Positions 57,986 to 64,000 of a DNA stretch of 64,000 nt are shown here, one piece after another. The notes under the pieces are model-generated. The model was not told the DNA's origin. It worked only from the letters and a program-made list of their open reading frames with translations, and ran no database searches. Each line of letters begins with the position of its first letter. Within the stretch, counting starts at the first letter, position 1. A program made the translations under genes and the position numbers. Origin of the DNA: Teichococcus aerophilus (lineage in GTDB: Bacteria > Pseudomonadota > Alphaproteobacteria > Acetobacterales > Acetobacteraceae); assembly GCF_014490485.1 (NCBI RefSeq), contig NZ_JACTVA010000007.1:1-64000 (forward strand), read 5' to 3'.

Positions 57986-59418
57986 GCCTCATCGTTGAAC
58001 ACCTGCGCATCCTGGGGCCGGATGGCGTGCTGGTGCACCCGGCCAGCTTCGCCCTGCGGCCTGGGGAGCCGCTGGTACTGCTGGGCGAGACCGGCTCCGG
58101 CAAGTCGCTGCTGGCTCAGGCCATCATGGGCGTGCTGCCGCCTGGCCTGCGCGCCGAAGGCCGCATCGTGCTGGATGGCCAGGACATCCTGAAGCTGGCG
58201 GCACGCGAGCGCCGGGCGCTGTGGGGCCGGGATGTCGCCATGCTGCCGCAGGAACCCTGGGCGGCGCTGGACCCCAGCATGCGTGCGGCGGCGCAGGTGG
58301 AGGAGGTGGACCGCCTCGTGCACCGACAGACACCATCGGTTGCCGCCAGCCGGACGGCGGCGCGCCTGTCGCGGCTGGGGCTGGGCGGCGCCGCGCGGCG
58401 CTTTCCCTTCCAGCTTTCCGGCGGCATGAGCCAGCGCGTGGCGCTGGCGGCGACCCAGGCGGCCGGCGCACGGATGCTGATTGCCGACGAGCCGACGAAA
58501 GGGCTGGATGCCGCGCTGCGCGACACCGCCGGCGCGCTGCTGCGGGCCGAGGCCGAAGCCGGGCGGATGCTGCTGGTCATTACCCATGACGTGACGCTGG
58601 CCCGCCTGCTGGGCGGCCAGGCCATCGTCATGCTGGCAGGGCAGGTGGTGGAAAGCGGTGCATTGCCCACGCTGCTGGACGCGCCCCGGCATGACTACAC
58701 ACAGAAATTGGTGGCGGCCGAGCCGGAGCGCTGGGCCGCCTGGCCCCGCCGCCAGCCCGGCCGGACCGTGGCGGCCGGGCAGGGCCTGCGGAAGCAGCTG
58801 GGCGGCCGGGAATTGTTCGACGGCCTGGACCTGGAGGTGGCGGAGAGCGACGTCGTCGCCATCGCCGGCCCCAGCGGCTGCGGCAAGACGACGCTGGGCG
58901 ATGTGCTGCTGGGCATGACGCTGCCGGATTCAGGTATCGTGCGCCGCGCGGAGTGGGCTGGGCCGCTGGGCCTGCAGAAGCTGTACCAGGACCCGCTGGC
59001 CGCCTTTGCGCCGCATCAGACATTGGGCGCCGGCATTGCCGAATTGTGCCGCCGGCACGGGCTGGCACCGAGCGCCACCCATGCGCTGCTGCCCCGCCTG
59101 CGGCTGGACGCCGGCCTGTTGCATCGGCGGCCAACAGAAGTCTCCGGCGGAGAGCTGCAACGCTTCAGCCTGCTGAGGACCTTGTTGCTACGCCCGGCGC
59201 TGCTATTCGCCGATGAGGCAACCTCCCGCCTCGACCCGCTGACCCAGGCGGAGGTGATGCAGCTGCTGCTCGAGACCGTGCAGGAGTATGGCACGGCGCT
59301 ATTGGTGGTGACGCATGATGCCGCGCTGGCCAACAAAGTGGCCGGGCAGGTGGTGACCCTGCCGCCGCGAAACCCCAGGATAAGGTTGGACAAGACAGCA
59401 TCCGTTTTTCGGGTATGA
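57982..59418 (+). CDS. Fused double ATPase of the ABC importer (DppD-DppF-like in one chain)
   Basis: 478 residues with two nucleotide-binding domains. The first has Walker A GETGSGKSLLAQ (about 34-45), Q-loop MLPQEPW, signature LSGGMSQRVALAA, Walker B MLIADEPTKGLD and H-loop ITHDVTL. The second has GPSGCGKTTLGDV (about 296-308), LYQDPLAAF, VSGGELQRFSLLR, LLFADEATSRLDP and VVTHDAAL. Both halves are short (about 250 and 220 residues), shorter than separate DppD and DppF. It energises the two preceding permeases. Operon end; the ArsR-type gene follows 27 bp later. Confidence 0.93.
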   Translation: MSLIVEHLRILGPDGVLVHPASFALRPGEPLVLLGETGSGKSLLAQAIMGVLPPGLRAEGRIVLDGQDILKLAARERRALWGRDVAMLPQEPWAALDPSMRAAAQVEEVDRLVHRQTPSVAASRTAARLSRLGLGGAARRFPFQLSGGMSQRVALAATQAAGARMLIADEPTKGLDAALRDTAGALLRAEAEAGRMLLVITHDVTLARLLGGQAIVMLAGQVVESGALPTLLDAPRHDYTQKLVAAEPERWAAWPRRQPGRTVAAGQGLRKQLGGRELFDGLDLEVAESDVVAIAGPSGCGKTTLGDVLLGMTLPDSGIVRRAEWAGPLGLQKLYQDPLAAFAPHQTLGAGIAELCRRHGLAPSATHALLPRLRLDAGLLHRRPTEVSGGELQRFSLLRTLLLRPALLFADEATSRLDPLTQAEVMQLLLETVQEYGTALLVVTHDAALANKVAGQVVTLPPRNPRIRLDKTASVFRV

Positions 59419-59445
59419 TGGCACACCCTTCGTAGAACCGGGTGC

Positions 59446-60384
59446 ATGACCAGCTCGCCAAACCGCGCCTTCCTGACCGTCATCCCGGAAACCAACCCGG
59501 AGGTGCTGCGCGGCGTCGCATCCGCCGTGCGCATCCAGATCCTGCGGCTGTTGCGGCAGCAGGGGCCATTGAACGTCAACCAGATCGGCGCGCTGTTGGA
59601 ACTGCCGCAATCGACCGTGGCAGCGAATGTGCTGGTACTGGAGCAGTGCCGGCTGATCGAGACCGAGTTGGTGAAGGCGGCGAAGGGGCAGCAGAAGATC
59701 TGCCATGTCCGCTTCGACGACATCGTCATTCGCCTGGATGGCCCGGCGCCGCAGCGGCAGCGGGACCTGGTGGAGGTGGCGATGCCGCTGGGCCTCTATA
59801 CCTCCTGCGACGTGCAGGCACCGTGCGGGCTCTGCTCTCAGCGTGGCGTCATCGGGTTGCTGGACGTGCCGGACTTCTTCCTCGACCCCGCGCGGGTCGA
59901 GGCGATGCTGCTGTGGTTCTCGCGTGGTTTCGTCGAATACAAGTTCCCGAACAACGCCAAGCTGCTCGGCGCGCAGGTGAAGGGGGTGGAGTTCAGCCTG
60001 GAGATGTCTTCCGAAGTTCCGGGCACCAGCCTGGACTGGCCGTCCGACATCACGCTCTGGGTCAACGGCACCAAAATCGGCACCTGGACCTCGCCATCCG
60101 ACTACGGCGACAAGCGCGGGGTGCTGACACCCCGCTGGTGGAAGCTGGAAGGTTCGCAATACGGCCGGCTGACGCACTGGGTGGTGAATGAGCACGGCAC
60201 CTTCCTGGACGGCCTGCGGATTTCGGACGTCACCCTGGCGGCGCTGAAGCTGGAGGAACACCATTCCATCCGCCTGCGCATTGGCATCGAGGACAGCGCG
60301 AAGCACCCGGGCGGGCTGAACATTTTCGGCCGACAGTTCGGCAACCATGAGCAGGACATCGTCATGCGCCTGCGATTGGCCTGA
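59446..60384 (+). CDS. ArsR-type regulator with large C-terminal effector domain
   Basis: 312 residues. The N-terminal winged helix covers about 18-90 (VLRGVASAVRIQILRLLRQQGPLNVNQIGALLELPQSTVAANVLVLEQCRLI). A C-terminal domain of about 200 residues contains CDVQAPCGLCSQRG (Cys121, 127, 130), WFSRGFVEYKFPNN, GTKIGTWTSPSDYGDKRG and PRWWKLEGSQYGRL. This domain type accompanies sugar-uptake genes in other bacteria, so the ligand may be a sugar or oligosaccharide rather than a metal. It lies between two family-5 ABC importers and probably regulates the second, whose upstream region has two dyads. Confidence 0.85.
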   Translation: MTSSPNRAFLTVIPETNPEVLRGVASAVRIQILRLLRQQGPLNVNQIGALLELPQSTVAANVLVLEQCRLIETELVKAAKGQQKICHVRFDDIVIRLDGPAPQRQRDLVEVAMPLGLYTSCDVQAPCGLCSQRGVIGLLDVPDFFLDPARVEAMLLWFSRGFVEYKFPNNAKLLGAQVKGVEFSLEMSSEVPGTSLDWPSDITLWVNGTKIGTWTSPSDYGDKRGVLTPRWWKLEGSQYGRLTHWVVNEHGTFLDGLRISDVTLAALKLEEHHSIRLRIGIEDSAKHPGGLNIFGRQFGNHEQDIVMRLRLA

Positions 60385-60388
60385 TTAT

Positions 60389-60426
60389 ACCCGTCAAACG
60401 GGTTCATACCGAATAAACGGTTGACG
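60389..60426 (+). promoter_or_regulatory. Paired dyads and -35 element upstream of the second ABC operon
   Basis: ACCCGT-CAA-ACGGGT (60389-60403) is a perfect 6-bp dyad. ACCG-N6-CGGT (60408-60421) follows 4 bp later, and its end runs into a TTGACG -35 (60421-60426). The -10 is weak. Candidate binding sites for the ArsR-type regulator just upstream. Confidence 0.5.
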
Positions 60427-60496
60427 TTGGCCGGCCGAGACTTCTAGCCTTCCCGCAACGATCCACCGGAAACAGGTGGAGTGGGAGGACTGGTCC

Positions 60497-62404
60497 ATGT
60501 CGTTCAGCCGCAGAAGCCTGCTGGCCACGCCGATCGCACTCGCCATCACCCCGGCCATGGCCCGGTCCGCCATGGCGCAATCCGCGACGGGCGGCGCACC
60601 GCCCCGGCGAGAGACGCTGATCCTGGAGAATCCAGAAGGCGTCATCCGCAACGCCGGCTGGTTCAACATCTGGTCCATCAATGCCGGCAGCCAGTATAAC
60701 GGCCTGCAGCAACTGGCGATGGACACGCTGTGGTACATCGACCCGGAAAGCGGCGTCGATGGGCCCTTCGACAATTCCCTGGCCAGCGAACCACCGATCT
60801 ACAACGCCGATTTCAGTGAGATGACGGCCAAGCTGCGGCGCGGCCTGTTCTGGAGCGACGGCACCGAGTTCACCTCCGCCGACGTGGTGCACACGGTCGA
60901 GACGCAGGTGAAAAACCCCGGCATGCGCTGGAGTGCGCAGCTGATCCTGAACGTGGCCGAGGTGACGGCACCGGACGCCTACACCGTGGTGTTCAAGCTG
61001 AAGAAGCCGAATGCGCGCTTCCACGCCAACTTCATGGTACGCTTCAACGCCATCTGGATCATGCCGAAGCATGTGTTCGAGAAGGTGGCGGACCCGGTGC
61101 GCTTCGACTTCAACCCGCCGGTCACGCTCAGCGCCTACAAGCTGCACAGCTTCGACCCCGAGGGCCGGCGTTTCACCTGGGAACGGCGGGAGGATTGGCA
61201 ACGCACCTCGCTCGGCCGCTTCGGCGAGCCGGGGCCGCGCTATGTCTCCTATGTCGATGGCGGACCGGCGGATAAGCGCGTCATCGCCCAGTTGAACCAT
61301 GATTTGGACGTCGTGCACGACGTGGCGCCGGAAGGCATGTTCACCCTGGCGCGGCAATCGGAGCAAGTGCGCGGCTGGTTCCCGAAATTCCCTTACGCGC
61401 ACCCGGACCCGACGCTGCCGTCGCTGATCTTCAACACGCAGAACCCGATGTTCACCGACCGCCGCGTCCGCTGGGCCCTGGCCCTACTGATCGACATGAA
61501 GGCGGTGTCGATGGCCGGCTACCGCGGCGCCGCCACCATCTCCGCCATCGCCTTGCCGCCGACCGGCACGCATCCACGCGACTATCACGAGCCGCTGCAG
61601 GAATGGCTGGCCGCCTTCGAGCTCGATACCGGCAAGCAGAAGATCAAGCCCTATGACAGCACGATCGGCGCCCAGATCGCGGCGCTGGTGCGGCCTTCCA
61701 ACCCCAATGTGCCGACCGAGCCGGCAGAGATCGCGCGTTCCCTGGGCCATGGCTGGTGGAAACCTAACCCGCAGGCGGCCACCGAGCTGCTGGAAGCCGC
61801 CGGCTACCGCAAGCGCGGCAATGCCTGGATGACGCCCGAAGGCAAGCCCTTCAGCATCAAGGTAGTGGTGGAAGGCGAGACCCGGCCGGTGATGACCCGC
61901 ACCGGCACCATGATCGCGCAGAACTGGCGACAATTCGGTATCGACAGCCGCATCGACGTCGCGCAGGGCACCAGCATGGCCGACCGCCGTAATGCGGGTG
62001 ACTTCGAGACGATCATGGCCTGGAGCGTCGAGACCTATGGCGGGCATCCCGACCTCGCCTATTTCCTGGATAGCTGGCATTCGCAATACGTCGCGCCGCC
62101 GGGCAAGGCGCAGCCCTGGCGCAACTGGCAGCGCTGGGCCAGCCCGGAGATGGACGCGATTATCGAGCGCATGCGCGCCACGCCGTTCGATGACCCTTCG
62201 GTGGTCGAGATCGGCCGCGACTACGCCAGGCTGATGGTGCGCGAGATGCCGATCATCCCGCTGATGGCCTACAACGTCTTCACGACGATGGATACCACCT
62301 ACTGGACCGGCTTCCCGACCGCCGAGAACCCCTACACCAACCCGGTGCCGAACTGGGGCAACAGCCGCTACATGTTCTCCCGCCTTAAGCCGCGCCAGGC
62401 CTGA
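60497..62404 (+). CDS. Large family-5 ABC receptor (peptide/oligosaccharide type)
   Basis: 635 residues with signal peptide SRRSLLATPIALAITPAMARSAMA, then SEMTAKLRRGLFWSDGTEFTSADVVHTVE (family-5 signature), RFNAIWIMPKHVFE and RRVRWALALLIDM. It is about 100 residues longer than DppA. Long family-5 receptors often bind oligosaccharides (AgpA type), which would suit the sugar-type ArsR regulator next door. The ATG at 60497 has GGGAGGA at ideal spacing. First gene of an operon with DppB/DppC-type permeases. Confidence 0.92.
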   Translation: MSFSRRSLLATPIALAITPAMARSAMAQSATGGAPPRRETLILENPEGVIRNAGWFNIWSINAGSQYNGLQQLAMDTLWYIDPESGVDGPFDNSLASEPPIYNADFSEMTAKLRRGLFWSDGTEFTSADVVHTVETQVKNPGMRWSAQLILNVAEVTAPDAYTVVFKLKKPNARFHANFMVRFNAIWIMPKHVFEKVADPVRFDFNPPVTLSAYKLHSFDPEGRRFTWERREDWQRTSLGRFGEPGPRYVSYVDGGPADKRVIAQLNHDLDVVHDVAPEGMFTLARQSEQVRGWFPKFPYAHPDPTLPSLIFNTQNPMFTDRRVRWALALLIDMKAVSMAGYRGAATISAIALPPTGTHPRDYHEPLQEWLAAFELDTGKQKIKPYDSTIGAQIAALVRPSNPNVPTEPAEIARSLGHGWWKPNPQAATELLEAAGYRKRGNAWMTPEGKPFSIKVVVEGETRPVMTRTGTMIAQNWRQFGIDSRIDVAQGTSMADRRNAGDFETIMAWSVETYGGHPDLAYFLDSWHSQYVAPPGKAQPWRNWQRWASPEMDAIIERMRATPFDDPSVVEIGRDYARLMVREMPIIPLMAYNVFTTMDTTYWTGFPTAENPYTNPVPNWGNSRYMFSRLKPRQA

Positions 62405-62474
62405 ACCGGTCCGGCGGGTGCACCTGCACTCGCTGATCCCTCCGCCCTTTCCAGCGTCTTCCGGGAACGACAGC

Positions 62475-63479
62475 ATGCGCGGCTATGCCTTGTACCTGTT
62501 CAAGCGGCTGTTTCAGTTCTGCCTCGTCGTCTTCATCGGCATCAACGTCACCTACCTGATCACCCACGCGACGCCGATCGACCCGGTGGAGCAGACCATC
62601 ACCGCCGCGACTGCCTTCGGCACCACCAGCCCGGAAGCGATCGCGATGATGCGGCGCTCCCTGCAGGATCTGTATGGCACCGGCGGCAGCGGCTTCGATC
62701 AATGGTTGGCGTTCTGGAGGCGCATCGTGGTCGGTGATTTCGGCCCGTCGCTCTCCGCCTTCCCGACGCCGGTCTCCACCCTCATCCGTCGCGCGCTGCC
62801 GTGGACGGCCGGGTTGATGCTGGTGGCAACGCTGCTCTCCTGGGGCCTCGGCAATCTGCTCGGCGGCCTGGCCGGCTATTACCGCCGCAACCGCCTGCTG
62901 AAATTCGCCGGCATCGTGGCGATGGGCGTCCATCCTGTTCCTTACTACATCGTTGCCTTCGTCCTGCTGATCATCTTCGGCTATCTATGGCCCGTGCTGC
63001 CGATCACCGGTGCCTATGCGCAGGGTTTGCAGCCAGGCTTCAGCCTGGAATTCGCCGGCAGCGTCATTCGCCACTCGCTGCTGCCTACGGCGTCGCTGGT
63101 GCTGGTCGGCATCGGCGGGTGGTTCATGGGCATGCGGTCGCTGGTCTCCAACGTCGTGACCGAGGACTACACCGTCTATGCCGAGTTGGCCGGCGTGCGT
63201 CGCCGCCGCATCCTCGGCGCCTATGTCATGCGCAACGCGCTGGCGCCGCAGGTGACGGGCCTGGCAATGACGCTGGGCGCCATCTTCAACGGCGCCATCA
63301 TCACCGAGCAGGTGTTCGGCTATCCTGGACTAGGCTCGCTGCTGGTTGCCGCCGTGCATGCGGGCGACTACAGCCTCGTCATCGGCGTGACCACCGTGTC
63401 GATCCTCGCGGTCTCCTTCGCCGTGCTGCTGGTGGATGTGCTCTACCCGCTGCTCGACCCCCGTGTGCAGGCGCGCTGA
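62475..63479 (+). CDS. ABC importer permease (DppB type)
   Basis: 334 residues: RLFQFCLVVFIGINVTYLITHATPIDP at the N-terminus, a periplasmic loop, LMLVATLLSWGLGNLLGGLAGYY, YIVAFVLLIIFGYLWPVLP and the EAA loop EDYTVYAELAGVRRRRILGAYVMRNALAPQV. ENFYGYPG-like segment FGYPGLGSLL closes the core. GGGAA precedes the ATG at 62475. It works with the receptor upstream and the DppC-type permease downstream. Confidence 0.93.
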   Translation: MRGYALYLFKRLFQFCLVVFIGINVTYLITHATPIDPVEQTITAATAFGTTSPEAIAMMRRSLQDLYGTGGSGFDQWLAFWRRIVVGDFGPSLSAFPTPVSTLIRRALPWTAGLMLVATLLSWGLGNLLGGLAGYYRRNRLLKFAGIVAMGVHPVPYYIVAFVLLIIFGYLWPVLPITGAYAQGLQPGFSLEFAGSVIRHSLLPTASLVLVGIGGWFMGMRSLVSNVVTEDYTVYAELAGVRRRRILGAYVMRNALAPQVTGLAMTLGAIFNGAIITEQVFGYPGLGSLLVAAVHAGDYSLVIGVTTVSILAVSFAVLLVDVLYPLLDPRVQAR

Positions 63480-63481
63480 TC

Positions 63482-64000
63482 ATGTGGAAGATCCTGCGCG
63501 ACCTGCTGCGCTACAACTGGGAATTCACCGCCGGGGTGATATTGCTGGCGGGTGTCACCATCGTTGCCCTGCTGTCCTTCGTTTCACCCTATCCGCCGCT
63601 GGACGTCTATGTGGTGGCGCCGGACCTGCCACCCTCCATGGAGCACTGGCTGGGCACGACGTCGCGCGGCCAGGACGTGTTCTGGCAGCTCAGCGTCGCC
63701 ATCCGCAACACACTGGCCTTCGGCATCGTCGTCGCACTGATCAGCCGGGTCATTGCCCTCGCGGTCGGTCTGTTCGCCGGTTACGCCGGCGGCCCGGTTG
63801 ACCGGCTGCTGATGTCGGTGAACGACACCTTTATCGTCGTACCGATCTTCCCAATCCTCGTCCTGTTCTACTTCGTCATGCGGGACCAGATGAGCTGGGG
63901 CCTGCTGGCGCTGGTTGCCGCCTGCCTTGGCTGGGCCTATGACGCCCGCCTGATCCGCTCCATCGCGCTTTCACTCAAGACACGCGAGTTCACCGCACAA
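63482..64000 (+). CDS. ABC importer permease (DppC type), N-terminal part (runs off window)
   Basis: The frame opens at ATG 63482, 2 bp after the DppB-type stop, and stays open to the window end (173 codons). It shows FTAGVILLAGVTIVALLSF as the first membrane segment, the DppC hallmark HWLGTTSRGQDVFWQLSVAIRNTL, AVGLFAGYAGGPVDRLLMSVND and the start of the EAA region (DARLIRSIALSLKTREF). The ATPase gene or genes are expected beyond the edge. Confidence 0.92.
   Translation, partial: MWKILRDLLRYNWEFTAGVILLAGVTIVALLSFVSPYPPLDVYVVAPDLPPSMEHWLGTTSRGQDVFWQLSVAIRNTLAFGIVVALISRVIALAVGLFAGYAGGPVDRLLMSVNDTFIVVPIFPILVLFYFVMRDQMSWGLLALVAACLGWAYDARLIRSIALSLKTREFTAQ

Overview
This window looks like chromosome from a high-GC alphaproteobacterium that lives by scavenging many organic acids. 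The best guess is Acetobacteraceae of the Roseomonas type. That guess rests on the strong G/C bias at third codon positions, the many Bug/TctC receptors, class III CoA-transferases and FCD-type GntR regulators, and the FecI/FecR pair. No rRNA, tRNA, CRISPR array, insertion sequence or prophage was seen. Almost everything is transport plus catabolism of carboxylates, amides or peptides/opines, cut into regulator-led modules.

Layout. 1-842: FecR (cut by the window edge) and a FecI-type sigma factor behind a dyad-overlapped promoter. 952-5435 (minus): GntR, RraA-type aldolase, Ldh_2 dehydrogenase, TctC receptor and 3-hydroxyisobutyrate dehydrogenase-like enzyme. 5945-12985 (minus): decarboxylase-like crotonase, two tandem periplasmic receptors, double permease, ATPase and CoA-transferase; a divergent GntR and a sugar-isomerase-like gene follow at 13097-14664. 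14761-23430: a MarR gene divergent from a tightly coupled eight-gene plus-strand operon (HMG-CoA-lyase-like, three crotonases, TctC, nitronate-monooxygenase-like flavoprotein, CoA-transferase, acyl-CoA synthetase). 23475-28936 (minus): TctC, Ldh_2 dehydrogenase, metallo-beta-lactamase-fold hydrolase and aconitase, divergent from a GntR with two winged helices.

30041-31696: a stand-alone SIR2-domain protein and a DUF1349 protein, the only genes here that do not look metabolic. 31964-36862: a sigma-54 promoter, a histidine kinase, an NtrC-type response regulator and the TctB-TctA permease, the only TctAB pair in the window although there are three TctC receptors. 36913-40078 (minus): NIPSNAP protein, fused TRAP permease and TRAP receptor. 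40764-50096 (minus): an IclR-led cluster (CoA-transferase, decarboxylase-like crotonase, alpha/beta hydrolase, family-5 receptor, two amidases, SDR-like protein). 50250-54555: DUF2000, AraC, membrane protein, zinc alcohol dehydrogenase, diguanylate cyclase. 54736-64000: two family-5 ABC importers separated by an ArsR-type regulator; the second runs off the window.

The main themes are repeated modules (TctC + Ldh_2; CoA-transferase + crotonase; tandem receptors), receptors that outnumber permeases, and enzymes of familiar folds that lack canonical catalytic residues. No clearly new large system is evident. The strongest leads are the sigma-54/enhancer control of tctBA, the paired CoA-transferase/decarboxylase-like crotonase modules, and the orphan SIR2 protein. 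All family calls were made by reading motifs, without database searches.
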